Counted from the first letter of the stretch, positions 17,172 through 25,984 are shown. The stretch is DNA of 54,969 bases from Parabacteroides sp. (GCA_017937385.1 JAGBDR010000055.1:1-54969); one strand, 5' to 3'. Made by a program: numbers and translations. The notes: a model not told the origin generated them from the sequence alone.

Positions 17172-17199
17172 CGCCCTGTATTAAAAAGATAGCAAACGT

Positions 17200-17550
17200 A
17201 TGCTGACAGAAGCATTTTACATTCTCTTCTTCTATTTCACGGGAGAGTTTATCAGTTATTTCATCGACGGGTTTATCCCGGGCAGCGTGATCGGGATGAT
17301 GTTGTTGTTCCTGGCACTGGTATTCAAGGTGGTCAAGCCGGAAAAAGTCAAAAAACTTTCCACGCTTCTGACTGAAAACATGGGGCTGTTTTTCCTTCCG
17401 GCGGGTGTCGGGCTGATGAATGCGCTCGGCATCCTCTCGCGCTATTGGGCCGTGATCGTGACCGCCTCGGTCGTCAGTACCCTGCTCGTGATTGCCAGCG
17501 TAGCACTTGTCCAACAAAAATTGGGAAAGGAGACGGACGGGGATGAATGA
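17200..17550 (+). CDS. CidA/LrgA-family membrane protein
   Basis: 116 aa with four predicted transmembrane helices and the family segment IPGSVIGMMLLFLAL near residues 26-40, followed by LTENMGLFFLPAGVGLMN. CidA/LrgA proteins are small holin-like inner-membrane proteins linked to control of murein hydrolases, and in some organisms to export of small organic acids together with LrgB. The stop overlaps the lrgB start by 8 nt, so the two subunits are translationally coupled. In this phylum the physiological role is not settled. Confidence 0.9.
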   Translation: MLTEAFYILFFYFTGEFISYFIDGFIPGSVIGMMLLFLALVFKVVKPEKVKKLSTLLTENMGLFFLPAGVGLMNALGILSRYWAVIVTASVVSTLLVIASVALVQQKLGKETDGDE

Positions 17551-18241
17551 ACTGGCACAATCGGAAGTATTTTCGCTGACCTTGGTGGCCGGCACCTATC
17601 TGGCGGCTTCGGCGCTCTACAAAAAGACACACGTCAGCCTGCTACATCCGCTCATCACCTCCATACTGGTCATCATCACGGTCCTGAAAGCGATGGATAT
17701 CGAATATGAATCGTTTCAGCAAGGCAGCCACCTGATCCATTTCCTGTTAGGGCCGTCGGTCGTGGCGTTGGGATATGTGCTGTATGAACAGATCCGTTAC
17801 CTGAAAGGAAATGTGGTTTCGATCCTGACATCCGTCTTCGTCGGGGCGATTGTGGGGATTGTCAGCGTGATCGCAATCGGCAAGCTGATGGGAGCCGACG
17901 CGACGCTGGTCGCCACACTGGAGCCGAAATCGGTCACGACACCCATCGCGATGGGGATTGCCGAGAAATCGGGCGGTATTCCCTCCCTGACGGCCGTTAT
18001 CGTAGTGGCGGTCGGCATATTCGGCAGTATCGTCGGGCCGTTCGTCATGAAAGCGCTGGGCATCGAAAGCCGTATCGCCAAGGGGTTGGCACTGGGCGCT
18101 TCGTCGCACGGGGTTGGCACATCCGTTGCCATCCAGATCGGCGCGGTGGAAGGAGCTTTGAGCGGGCTGGCCATCGGGCTGATGGGGATCATGACGGCGA
18201 TTCTCGTCCCGGTTATCAGCTTTATTATCTCGCTCTTTTAG
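17543..18241 (+). CDS. LrgB-family membrane protein
   Basis: 232 aa from the ATG at 17543; the frame opens earlier, but those codons lie within lrgA. It has six to seven hydrophobic segments and the LrgB core: LEPKSVTTPIAMGIAEKSGG near residues 130-150 and GASSHGVGTS near residues 185-195. It partners the CidA/LrgA protein encoded immediately upstream. LrgB homologues are implicated in murein hydrolase control and, in plants and some bacteria, glycolate or pyruvate transport. The function here is inferred only from the pair. Confidence 0.92.
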   Translation: MNELAQSEVFSLTLVAGTYLAASALYKKTHVSLLHPLITSILVIITVLKAMDIEYESFQQGSHLIHFLLGPSVVALGYVLYEQIRYLKGNVVSILTSVFVGAIVGIVSVIAIGKLMGADATLVATLEPKSVTTPIAMGIAEKSGGIPSLTAVIVVAVGIFGSIVGPFVMKALGIESRIAKGLALGASSHGVGTSVAIQIGAVEGALSGLAIGLMGIMTAILVPVISFIISLF

Positions 18242-18271
18242 TTTGAATTACCAAAAAAAACACTACTTTTG
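18242..18271 (+). promoter_or_regulatory. efp promoter
   Basis: TTTG (18242-18245), 18 bp, TACTTTTG (18264-18271). The expected start near 18278 leaves a leader of about 50 nt before the efp ATG. Confidence 0.7.
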
Positions 18272-18326
18272 TACCCGAAAATCCATCACGAGATAATATT
18301 AACAATATAATATAAAGCACATTAGT

Positions 18327-18890
18327 ATGATTAATTCACAGGACATCAAGAAAGGAACATGTATCCGTCTGGACGGCAAACTCTATTTCTGCGTCGATTT
18401 TCTTCACGTAAAACCGGGAAAAGGTAACACAATTATGCGTACAACCCTGAAAGATGTTGTCAAAGGCGGTCAGATCGAACGTCGTTTCAACATCGGTGAA
18501 AAACTGGAAGACGTACGGGTTGAACGTCGTCCGTACCAGTACACCTACCAGGAAGGCGAACACTATCACTTCATGAACCAGGAAACATTCGACGATATCA
18601 TCATCGATAAGAACCTGATCAACGGTGTGGACTTCATGATCGAAGGCCAGATCGTGGAAGTCGTTTCAGACGCTTCGACAGAAACAGTTCTGTTTGCAGA
18701 TATGCCTGTAAAAGTACAGTTGAAAGTCACGTATACGGAACCGGGTATCAAAGGTGATACAGCCACCAACACCCTGAAACCGGCAACCGTAGAATCCGGA
18801 GCCGAAGTACGCGTTCCGCTGTTCATCGAAGAAGGCGAAATCATCGAGATCAATACACAGGACGGTTCTTATGTAGGACGAATCCGGTAA
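18327..18890 (+). CDS. efp: Translation elongation factor P
   Basis: 187 aa, the standard three-domain length. EF-P binds ribosomes stalled on polyproline and stimulates peptide-bond formation. The N-terminal KOW domain contains HVKPGKGNTIM with Lys32 at the loop tip, the position that is post-translationally modified in many bacteria; no modification genes are seen nearby. The OB domains follow (EGQIVEVVSDASTETVLFAD, and a C-terminal segment with EIIEINTQDGSYVGR). It has its own promoter and is followed by an inverted AATCATA array. Confidence 0.96.
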   Translation: MINSQDIKKGTCIRLDGKLYFCVDFLHVKPGKGNTIMRTTLKDVVKGGQIERRFNIGEKLEDVRVERRPYQYTYQEGEHYHFMNQETFDDIIIDKNLINGVDFMIEGQIVEVVSDASTETVLFADMPVKVQLKVTYTEPGIKGDTATNTLKPATVESGAEVRVPLFIEEGEIIEINTQDGSYVGRIR

Positions 18891-18898
18891 TTTTTTTT

Positions 18899-18979
18899 GA
18901 TTTATGATTTATGATTTATGAATTATGCGATGACAAGATAAATCATAAATCTAAAATCATAAATCATAAATCATAAATT
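18899..18979. repeat. Inverted AATCATA heptamer array
   Basis: Left arm 18899-18927 is built of TTTATGA units; right arm 18937-18979 of AATCATA units, with a 9-bp spacer. The arms are nearly perfectly complementary. It lies between the efp stop and the radC ATG (18997), a T-run precedes the left arm, and the hairpin could act as an efp 3' end. Confidence 0.82.
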
Positions 18980-18996
18980 CCCCAAACCTCTTTGCT

Positions 18997-19677
18997 ATGA
19001 AAATAAAAGAATGGGCCGAAGAAGACCGCCCGCGCGAGAAAATGTTATTGAAAGGGATCGCTTCCCTGAGCGATGCCGAGTTGCTTGCCATCCTGATCGG
19101 TTCCGGCAACCAAGAGGAAACCGCTGTCCAACTGTCACAACGCATTTTGGGTTCCGTCCAAAATAATCTGAATGCTTTAGGTAAATTGTCTGTCAAAGAG
19201 TTGATGTCGAAGTTCAAAGGCATCGGCCAAGCGAAGGCGATCACCATCAACGCCGCCCTCGAATTAGGGAAACGGCGCAGCAACAGCGAGCCGGTCCAGC
19301 GTCCTGTCATCCGTTCCAGCCAAGACGCCTACCGGTTCTTCCACCCCCTGCTTTGCGACCTTCCCCACGAAGAGTTGTGGGTCGCGCTTACCAACCGTTC
19401 CGCCTCCGTGATCGAAAAGGTCAAGATCAGCCAGGGCGGGACAAACGCGACCTCTGTCGACCTCCGCATCATCCTGAAAGCGGCGATCAATGCCCTCGCT
19501 TCCGGTATCATCATCTGCCATAACCACCCGTCAGGCAACATCCGCCCCAGCCGGCAAGACGATCAGCTGACACAGCACCTTCGGGATGCCGCCCGCTTGG
19601 TCGAGATACAGCTACTGGACCACATCGTCCTCTGCGATGGCAACTATTTCAGCTATGCGGATGAAGGAATGCTCTAA
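18997..19677 (+). CDS. radC: RadC/JAB-domain protein
   Basis: 226 aa. The N-terminal helix-hairpin-helix-like part (about 1-100; KGIGQAKAITINAALELGKR) is followed by the JAB/MPN metalloprotease-like domain with the RadC signature HNHPSGNIRPSRQDD (about residues 169-183) and a Glu in EELWVALTN. Despite the name, a role in DNA repair is doubtful and the enzymatic activity is unknown. The gene sits alone between efp and an Rpn-family nuclease; other radC copies in Bacteroidales often lie on mobile elements, whereas this one has a housekeeping neighbour. Confidence 0.93.
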   Translation: MKIKEWAEEDRPREKMLLKGIASLSDAELLAILIGSGNQEETAVQLSQRILGSVQNNLNALGKLSVKELMSKFKGIGQAKAITINAALELGKRRSNSEPVQRPVIRSSQDAYRFFHPLLCDLPHEELWVALTNRSASVIEKVKISQGGTNATSVDLRIILKAAINALASGIIICHNHPSGNIRPSRQDDQLTQHLRDAARLVEIQLLDHIVLCDGNYFSYADEGML

Positions 19678-19773
19678 AAGACAGTCTACACGATTGATTT
19701 CGTGTCTCAAAATTGGCGGCAATTGATATTCTTCGTATATTTGTTCACAAACAATTAAAAACCGAAAAGCCTT

Positions 19774-20613
19774 ATGAAATATCTCGACCCTAAAGCGGAT
19801 CTGACTTTCAAGAAAGTATTCGGGGAACACCCCGACCTCGTCATCAGCTTGCTGAACGCATTGTTGCCACTTGAAACACCCGAAGAAGAAATCAAAGAAG
19901 TGGAATATCTGCCCGCAGAGCTTGTGCCGGAAACGCCCCTGCGTAAGAACAGCATCGTGGATGTCCGGTGCCGCGACGGGTTGGGACGGCAGTTCATCGT
20001 CGAGATGCAGATGGTCTGGTCGCCGGAGTTCGAACAGCGTGTCCTGTTCAATGCCGCCAAGGCATACGTCCGGCAGATCGATGCAGGCGAGGAATACCAT
20101 CTTCTGGAACCGGTCTATTCGCTGAATTTAGTAAACGAGGTTTTCGAATCGAAGCTGCCCGAATACTACCATTATTACCGGATGGTACACATGGAACATA
20201 CGGACCGGGTGATCAACGGGCTGCACTTAGTCTTCGTCGAACTGCCCAAATTCACTCCGCAGACCTTCTCGGAAAAGAAAATGCAGGTGCTTTGGCTACG
20301 CTACCTGACGGAGATCAACGAAAAGACAAACAAAATCCCGGAAGACCTCCTTGCCAATCCCGACATCCGGAAAGCGGTCACACAGATCGAAGAATCCGCT
20401 TTCTCGCCAAGCCAGTTGTACAGCTATGAACAGTTCTGGGACCTGATCAGCGTAGAAAAGACCCTGTTCAACAGCGGGAAGCGCGAAGGGATCGCAGAAG
20501 GCGAACACAACAAGCAAATCGAAATCGCCCGGAAGATGAAAGCGCATGGACTTGCCCTACCGGATATCGCCCAACTGACCGGGTTGGCTGAACAGGAAAT
20601 AGCGGGTTTATAA
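19774..20613 (+). CDS. Rpn-family PD-(D/E)XK nuclease
   Basis: 279 aa. It begins MKYLDPKADLTFKKVFGEHP, the hallmark of Rpn/YhgA-like proteins, followed by VDVRCRDGLGRQFIVEMQM near residues 68-86, which holds the PD-(D/E)XK metal-binding Asp and the ExQ motif. The C-terminus has a short helical repeat (EIARKMKAHGLALPDIAQL) and ends LAEQEIAGL, also typical. Rpn proteins are DNA endonucleases reported to promote RecA-independent recombination and are often mislabelled transposases. No inverted repeats or target duplication are seen, so it is not a transposon. A second copy starts at the right edge. Confidence 0.9.
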   Translation: MKYLDPKADLTFKKVFGEHPDLVISLLNALLPLETPEEEIKEVEYLPAELVPETPLRKNSIVDVRCRDGLGRQFIVEMQMVWSPEFEQRVLFNAAKAYVRQIDAGEEYHLLEPVYSLNLVNEVFESKLPEYYHYYRMVHMEHTDRVINGLHLVFVELPKFTPQTFSEKKMQVLWLRYLTEINEKTNKIPEDLLANPDIRKAVTQIEESAFSPSQLYSYEQFWDLISVEKTLFNSGKREGIAEGEHNKQIEIARKMKAHGLALPDIAQLTGLAEQEIAGL

Positions 20614-20955
20614 CACGACCGTCAACGGTTCGCCCCCCCTTATTTCCAAAAGGGAACAGGATTTTCCCCCTTCCCGACAGACGGTCGTAATGAATGCCCA
20701 TCATAAGGTCCTTACAATGCCCATTCAAGCAACCTGACAATAGGCATTCAAACGACCTTACAATGGGCATCGTCATAAAGAGGCAACTTCCCTCTTTTCA
20801 TTATCAGCAACGAAGAAGGTGTGTCGAAAAGCGCTTGTCAAATGTTTGAATACCCGATTTTATAGTTAGATTGCCTGTTTTTACGGATTCCTTCCTCTCT
20901 TTATGAAATAGAATCTCTATCTTCGTGGTCTAAATAACAAACAAGTACATGTCTC
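20614..20955. other. Intergenic region with 23-bp array
   Basis: No open reading frame with coding features. It contains the four-unit 23-bp array at 20686-20778 and, just before the GH20 gene, an imperfect -7 box TATCTTCG at about 20917. Confidence 0.6.
20686..20778. repeat. Four-unit 23-bp tandem array
   Basis: Cores AATGCCCATC (20693), AATGCCCATT (20716), AATAGGCATT (20739) and AATGGGCATC (20762) are spaced exactly 23 bp. Units 1-2 and 3-4 are in opposite orientation, so the array can fold on itself. Same family as 181-273. Confidence 0.8.
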
Positions 20956-22857
20956 ATGAAAAAGTTACTATTTATCTTCACAACAGCAAGTTTCCTATTC
21001 GGATTCAGCGCTTGTTCCCACAAAGACACCCCCAACCGTGTACCGGCCTTGATCCCGCAACCCCAAGAAATGACAGTCGGGGCGGATCATTTCACACTGA
21101 CGCGACGGGCGGCTATCACACTCGACACGTCCAATCCTCAGTTAATGGGGATCGCCCGATATTTCAACCAGAAGGTTGCGCCCGCGACAGGCTTTGAAGT
21201 TCCGGTCGAGAAGCACGGCAACATCGAATTCAAGCTGACCGACGATGCCGCTCTCGAAACGGAAGGCTACCGCCTGTTGGTCAAACAGGGCGAGATCAGC
21301 ATCACCGCCCATCAGCCGGCCGGCATCTTCTACGGAGTACAGACCTTATTGCAGATGCTTCCCTCCGAAATAAAAAGCGACCGGGAACAGCCAGGCATCG
21401 ACTGGACAGTGCCTTGTGCCGACATCACCGACAAACCTCAGTTTGCCTGGCGCGGACTTATGCTGGATGTCAGCCGCCACTGGTTCACCAAAGAGGAAGT
21501 GAAGAAATACATCGACGAACTGGCCGAATACAAAATGAACGTATTCCACTGGCACCTGACCGACGACCAAGGTTGGCGACTGGAAATCAAATCCTTGCCA
21601 CGCCTGACGGAAGTTGGTGCCTGGCGTGCTCCGCGTGTCGGGCAATGGTGGCAACGCGAGCCGCAACAACCGGGAGAAGAAGCGACCTACGGCGGTTTCT
21701 ACACGCAGGAAGACGTGAAAGAGGTGCTGGCATACGCGGCAGAGCGCTACGTGCGCGTCATACCGGAAATCGATGTGCCGGGACATAGCTTGGCGGCACT
21801 CGTCGCCTATCCGGAACTGGCGTGTATGCAAGCACCGTCGGCTGTCGGGGTCGGCAACAAATTCTATGGCGAAGACGAAAACACGCTCTGTGTCGGCAAG
21901 GATGCCACATTCGAATTTATGGACAAGGTCCTGACGGAGGTAGCCGCCCTGTTCCCGGATGAATACGTCCATATCGGAGGCGATGAATGTTTCAAAGGTT
22001 TTTGGCACAAATGCCCGCGTTGCCAAGCCCGCATGAAAGCGGAAAACCTGAAGGACGAAAACGAACTGCAGAGCTACTTCATCCACCGTATGGAAAGCCT
22101 TTTGAAAACAAAAGGGAAAAAGCTGATCGGCTGGGACGAGATTATCGACGGCGGACTGGCTCCCGATGCGACCGTCATGAGCTGGCGCGGGATGGAAGGC
22201 GGAATCAAATCGGCAAAAGCCGGCCATCATGTGATTATGACACCGACCGAACATTGCTACATCGACCTTTGGCAAGGCGAACCGTCTGTCGAACCGGACA
22301 CCTACTCCATGTGCCGCCTGAAAGATTCATATCGCTTCAATCCGGTTCCCGACAGCGTACCGGCCGAGATGATATTGGGCGGACAGGGAAATCTCTGGGC
22401 TGAATCGGTCCCCACGTTCCATCATGCCGAATACATGACCTGGCCGCGCGGATGGGCGCTTGCCGAAGTCCTCTGGACCGGACCGACCAAGGCAGACTGG
22501 GAGCGGTTCTGGCCGCGTGTCGAACAGCATTTTGTCCGGGCAGAGCAGGCACAGATCAACTATGCACGCAGTATGTACAACGCAATCGTCACTCCCTATT
22601 ATACCGCAGACGGAACGTTGGAGGTCAAGCTGGATAGCGAATTGGGCAACCTCGACATCTACTACACGTTCGACAATACGGACCCCGACCGCTTCACTCC
22701 GAAGTACGAAGCCCCGCTCCGGATCCCCAAGAACGCGACTTGGCTGCGCATCGTCACTTACCGGGACAACCAGCCGGTTGGAAAAGTGATCACCCTGACT
22801 GTCAAAGAATTGGAAAAGCGGGCAGAGAATACCCGCCATGTCGTCGGGAACTTGTAA
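20956..22857 (+). CDS. GH20 beta-N-acetylhexosaminidase lipoprotein
   Basis: 633 aa lipoprotein (lipobox GFSAC, Cys20). Domain order: GH20 N-terminal alpha/beta domain (about 25-155), catalytic TIM barrel (about 160-505) and a C-terminal chitobiase-type beta domain (about 560-625). The catalytic Asp-Glu pair is D343-E344 in HIGGDECFKG; FHWHLTDDQGWR near 197-208 and a Trp-rich LIGWDEI also match. GH20 enzymes use substrate-assisted catalysis to remove terminal GlcNAc or GalNAc, for example from mucin or host glycans. It is not part of the SusCD locus. Confidence 0.95.
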   Translation: MKKLLFIFTTASFLFGFSACSHKDTPNRVPALIPQPQEMTVGADHFTLTRRAAITLDTSNPQLMGIARYFNQKVAPATGFEVPVEKHGNIEFKLTDDAALETEGYRLLVKQGEISITAHQPAGIFYGVQTLLQMLPSEIKSDREQPGIDWTVPCADITDKPQFAWRGLMLDVSRHWFTKEEVKKYIDELAEYKMNVFHWHLTDDQGWRLEIKSLPRLTEVGAWRAPRVGQWWQREPQQPGEEATYGGFYTQEDVKEVLAYAAERYVRVIPEIDVPGHSLAALVAYPELACMQAPSAVGVGNKFYGEDENTLCVGKDATFEFMDKVLTEVAALFPDEYVHIGGDECFKGFWHKCPRCQARMKAENLKDENELQSYFIHRMESLLKTKGKKLIGWDEIIDGGLAPDATVMSWRGMEGGIKSAKAGHHVIMTPTEHCYIDLWQGEPSVEPDTYSMCRLKDSYRFNPVPDSVPAEMILGGQGNLWAESVPTFHHAEYMTWPRGWALAEVLWTGPTKADWERFWPRVEQHFVRAEQAQINYARSMYNAIVTPYYTADGTLEVKLDSELGNLDIYYTFDNTDPDRFTPKYEAPLRIPKNATWLRIVTYRDNQPVGKVITLTVKELEKRAENTRHVVGNL

Positions 22858-22957
22858 CACAAATGTAACATATATGTCGTAAGCGTGAAACATCATTCCT
22901 GTTCCTTTGCAATAGAATTGTAACAACAATCACTATTCGAAGTCCTAAAAGTCAGGA

Positions 22958-24202
22958 ATGAAACCAAAGAAGATTATCGCGCTCAGTCTGTTGGCATCGC
23001 TTCCGTTCGCCATGAAAGCGCAGGAAGCGACGACTCCGGACAGCATCGTCCGGAAACCCAGCAAGTTCAAAGTATCCGCCTATATCCAAGGGCAATTCCA
23101 ATATGGCCAGGAAGACGCGACCTTGAAAGTAGGCGACAAGAACGAACAGGAAGACAAAAGTTTCAACCGTTTCGGCATCCGCCGCGGACGGTTGAAATTT
23201 GAATATAACGACGGTATCGGAACAGGCGCCATACAGATCGATGCCAACGAAAAAGGCGTCAGTTTCCGCGACCTCTACATCGGCATCCAAGATCCCTGGA
23301 CCAAACGCTGCCAATTGCTGGCGGGTGTCTTCAACCGCCCTTTCGGCTACGAAATCGGCTATTCGACAAGCGGGCTAGAATCACCCGAACGGGCCACCAT
23401 CATCCAATATTTCTTCCCGGACGAACGCGACTTGGGCGCCATGTTGACACTCCGGGCCAAAGAGACAAGCCCGATCGGGTTTCTCCGCCTCGACGCCGGA
23501 CTGTTTGCCGGTAACAGTATCAACCGCGAGACCGACAACCGCAAAGACTTCATCGGCCGTTTAGGAGCCGAAAAGGAAATAGGCAACTGGGGGAAATGGG
23601 GATTAGGCGCCTCCTACTACAACGGCAGCGTCTACAACCCGACCGCCACCGCCTACGAACTCCTGGACAAACGATTCGTCGCGGTCGACCAAGGGAAAAC
23701 CGGCACCTACATGAAGCGCGAATATATCGGCTTGGACGCGCAGTTCTCATTCCAAAACAGTTGGGGGACCACCACCTTGCGCGGTGAAGGACTGTTCGGC
23801 ACGCAACCGGGCACCGCCTCCAGCACCAGAAGCCCCAACACAGAGACACGACCGGCCAACGAACCGGAAAACGCCCTGTTCAAACGTCCTTTCATCGGCT
23901 ATTTCTTCTATTTGGTGCACGACATCGGAATCTCTCCATTCTCCGTCGTCTTGAAATATGACACTTATGATCCCAACACCCGGTTGAAAGGGAATGAGAT
24001 CGGCACTGAAAACAGCCGGACCACCCGGACCGACCTCTCCCAAAGCACATTCGGCATCGGCGCTTTGTACCGCCTCGACAAGCATATCCGCGTGCAAGCC
24101 TATTATGAGTTCAACTTCAACGAAAAGAGCGACTTCGTAACAGGATATGAGAAAGACCGGAAAGACAACGTTTTCACCCTACGTCTGCAATACAAGTTTT
24201 AA
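22958..24202 (+). CDS. Phosphate-selective-type (OprO/P) porin
   Basis: 414 aa with signal peptide (MKPKKIIALSLLASLPFAMKA) and an amphipathic beta-barrel pattern ending in an aromatic residue (LRLQYKF), as needed for BAM assembly. Blocks such as FGIRRGRLKFEYNDGIG near 70-86, LAGVFNRPFGYEIGYST near 113-129 and EYIGLDAQFSF fit the phosphate-selective porin O/P family. The transported solute cannot be read from sequence, and no phosphate genes are adjacent. It starts 100 bp after the GH20 gene on the same strand, so cotranscription is possible but not shown. Confidence 0.85.
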   Translation: MKPKKIIALSLLASLPFAMKAQEATTPDSIVRKPSKFKVSAYIQGQFQYGQEDATLKVGDKNEQEDKSFNRFGIRRGRLKFEYNDGIGTGAIQIDANEKGVSFRDLYIGIQDPWTKRCQLLAGVFNRPFGYEIGYSTSGLESPERATIIQYFFPDERDLGAMLTLRAKETSPIGFLRLDAGLFAGNSINRETDNRKDFIGRLGAEKEIGNWGKWGLGASYYNGSVYNPTATAYELLDKRFVAVDQGKTGTYMKREYIGLDAQFSFQNSWGTTTLRGEGLFGTQPGTASSTRSPNTETRPANEPENALFKRPFIGYFFYLVHDIGISPFSVVLKYDTYDPNTRLKGNEIGTENSRTTRTDLSQSTFGIGALYRLDKHIRVQAYYEFNFNEKSDFVTGYEKDRKDNVFTLRLQYKF

Positions 24203-24240
24203 TTTCCCGGTCGGGCACTTCCCTGTCAAGTATGCATTTC

Positions 24241-24306
24241 TGCACAATTATTATTTATTTGTGCAATATTATTGGCAAAACCTGCACAATCTTTACCCGA
24301 TTGTGC
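24241..24306 (+). promoter_or_regulatory. Pair of operator-like inverted repeats
   Basis: Two copies of TGCACAA-N11-TTGTGC: half-sites at 24241-24247 and 24259-24265, then 24283-24289 and 24301-24306. The copies are offset by exactly 42 bp, about four helical turns. The second touches the -7 box at 24307. Geometry suggests binding of a dimeric repressor or two cooperating dimers; the regulator is unknown. Confidence 0.6.
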
Positions 24307-24314
24307 TATCTTTG
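24307..24314 (+). promoter_or_regulatory. -7 box of the flavoprotein gene
   Basis: TATCTTTG matches TAnnTTTG; initiation near 24321 precedes the ATG at 24347 by about 26 nt. The adjacent inverted repeat would cover the -33 region. Confidence 0.65.
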
Positions 24315-24346
24315 CCGCCAATATTTTTTATTTACATTTTACTTAC

Positions 24347-25435
24347 ATGAAGACATTAACAATCGGGGATCTGAAAGCCCGCATTCCAATCATCCAGGGT
24401 GGAATGGGCGTCGGAATCTCTCTCTCCGGCTTAGCCTCAGCCGTTGCAAATGAAGGTGGGATCGGCGTTATCTCCGCCGCCGGTCTCGGACTCTTATATA
24501 AGAAACTTTCTTCCAATTACACCGAAGCCGGCAATCTGGGCCTCGCCGCCGAGATCCGGAAGGCCCGCGAGAAGGCCAAGGGCATCATTGGCGTCAACGT
24601 GATGGTCGCCCTTTCAGACTTCGCCGAACTGGTGAAGACCAGTATTGCGGAAAAGGTCGACATCATTTTCAGCGGTGCCGGACTTCCGCTAGACCTGCCG
24701 TCGTTCCTGAAAAAAGACAGCGTGACAAAGCTGGTCCCGATCGTTTCCAGCGCACGTGCCATCCGCATCATCTGCGAAAAATGGAAAAACAACTACGACT
24801 ACCTTCCCGACGCAGTCGTGCTGGAAGGCCCGAAAGCCGGCGGCCACTTAGGATACAAGGAAAACCAACTGGAAGACGAGCATTTCTCGTTGGAAGAACT
24901 GCTGCCCCAGGTGGTGGAAGAAGTGTCACACTTCGAAGAAAAATACGACAAGAGAATCCCGGTAATTGCAGCAGGAGGCATTTACACGGGTGAAGACATC
25001 AAGCGCGTGATGGACCTGGGAGCATCAGGCGTGCAGTTAGGAACCCGTTTCGTCACCACGACCGAGTGCGACGCTTCCGACGCTTTCAAAGAAAGCTACA
25101 TCAAAGCGGAAGAAAAGGACATCGAGATCATCAAGAGTCCCGTCGGTATGCCGGGACGAGCCATCCACTGCGACTTTTTGCAGAAAGTGAAAGAGGGCCT
25201 GAAGCAACCGAAGGCCTGTCCCTTCAACTGCATCAAGACGTGCGACATCTCGCGAAGTCCCTATTGCATCGTGACCGCCCTGTATAACGCTTTCAAAGGG
25301 AATTTCGAAAACGGCTACGCCTTTGCCGGAAGCAATGTCTGGCGGAGCACCCGCATCATGTCGGTCAAGGAAACGATCAACGAACTGGTCAACGAGTGGA
25401 AACGTTCCGAACAACCGCTCCTTTCCTCCCGATAA
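24347..25435 (+). CDS. Nitronate monooxygenase-like flavin oxidoreductase
   Basis: 362 aa from the ATG at 24347; the upstream in-frame start lies in the promoter. FMN-dependent TIM barrel of the NMO/FabK superfamily: IQGGMGVGISLSGLASAVAN near residues 14-33, VLEGPKAGGHLG near 160-171 (the histidine is the usual catalytic base), and AAGGIYTGEDIKRVMDLGAS with GVQLGTRF binding the FMN phosphate. A Cys-rich stretch CPFNCIKTCDISRSPYC near the C-terminus is seen in the anaerobe branch. It could oxidise nitronates or act in another flavin reduction; FabK is less likely because no fatty-acid genes are linked. Confidence 0.88.
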   Translation: MKTLTIGDLKARIPIIQGGMGVGISLSGLASAVANEGGIGVISAAGLGLLYKKLSSNYTEAGNLGLAAEIRKAREKAKGIIGVNVMVALSDFAELVKTSIAEKVDIIFSGAGLPLDLPSFLKKDSVTKLVPIVSSARAIRIICEKWKNNYDYLPDAVVLEGPKAGGHLGYKENQLEDEHFSLEELLPQVVEEVSHFEEKYDKRIPVIAAGGIYTGEDIKRVMDLGASGVQLGTRFVTTTECDASDAFKESYIKAEEKDIEIIKSPVGMPGRAIHCDFLQKVKEGLKQPKACPFNCIKTCDISRSPYCIVTALYNAFKGNFENGYAFAGSNVWRSTRIMSVKETINELVNEWKRSEQPLLSSR

Positions 25436-25442
25436 ACAAAAA

Positions 25443-25530
25443 GTTTCACCGGCATGGAACTATTGTTTCCCGCCGGTGAAACTTTTGTTTCATGCCCATG
25501 AAACTATTGTTCCATGCCTATGGAACTTCA
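25443..25530. repeat. Four-unit 22-bp palindromic array and terminator
   Basis: Four units of exactly 22 bp begin at 25443, 25465, 25487 and 25509; each is an 18-bp GTTTC...GAAAC palindrome plus a 4-bp spacer such as TATT. Units 1 and 2 also pair over 15 bp (AAAAGTTTCACCGGC with its complement), flanked by A and T runs, so the array probably acts as a bidirectional terminator between two convergent genes. Its last 3 bp are the stop codon of the DUF6249 gene. Confidence 0.85.
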
Positions 25531-25947
25531 TTCATCCTTGCTTCCCTTTTTCTTCATCTTCGTCTCGATGATGAACGCGATAATCAATCCTAAGCCGCCG
25601 AACAGAAGGACGGACGCGCCATACGCGGAAGAGATCGCTTGATATTCATTATAGAAATCCAATGAATGCCTGTAGGCTGCAATGATCAGGTTAAAGAAAA
25701 ATCCGACAAGTATTCCCATACCGATCCCCATCAACAAGCATCCCGCCTTTAAAGAGCTAAACGAAAAACGAGGCAAGCTATACGAAGGAAGGCTGAGCCT
25801 TTTCCCTAAATCAGTAACATCCATTCTTTCACTGATCTTTTCAATAATCAACAAACGTTCTTTGCGACGCACGAACAGTTCAAACAATGCGTAAATGCCT
25901 AAACAAATAAATCCGACTACTAACGGAGCGGTAATAAAATCCATCAT
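25528..25947 (-). CDS. Small membrane protein, DUF6249-like
   Basis: 139 aa. Three hydrophobic segments (about 5-22, 69-92 and 110-128) separated by a basic cytosolic stretch (FVRRKERLLIIEKISERMDV). It resembles DUF6249 membrane proteins, which I recall next to ECF sigma factor genes in Bacteroides. Here the sigma/anti-sigma genes lie beyond the HipA-like/DUF3037 pair on the other strand, suggesting a once-contiguous set has been split. Its stop codon is formed by the 22-bp array. The biochemical role is unknown. Confidence 0.75.
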   Translation of the reverse strand: MMDFITAPLVVGFICLGIYALFELFVRRKERLLIIEKISERMDVTDLGKRLSLPSYSLPRFSFSSLKAGCLLMGIGMGILVGFFFNLIIAAYRHSLDFYNEYQAISSAYGASVLLFGGLGLIIAFIIETKMKKKGSKDE

Positions 25948-25984
25948 AACTATAAAATTTTAAACGATTCATTAATTTCTTTGC

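Larger units (their letters stand above)
16752..17199. other. Intergenic region, divergent promoters and repeats
   Basis: No coding potential seen. It separates the ECF sigma gene (minus) from lrgA (plus). It contains an inverted repeat AAAACCGG/CCGGTTTT (about 16889-16926), the 11-bp tandem array at 16940-17005, and a -7 box for lrgA at 17164. Confidence 0.6.

Noticed and set aside
19774-20613. Transposase / insertion sequence
   Set aside because: Rpn-family proteins are often labelled transposases, but no terminal inverted repeats or target duplications flank the gene and it has a PD-(D/E)XK nuclease core.
25443-25530. Possible CRISPR array
   Set aside because: Units are 22 bp with only 4-bp gaps, units differ from each other, and there are no cas genes. 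The 22- and 23-bp arrays are tandem palindromes, not repeat-spacer arrays.
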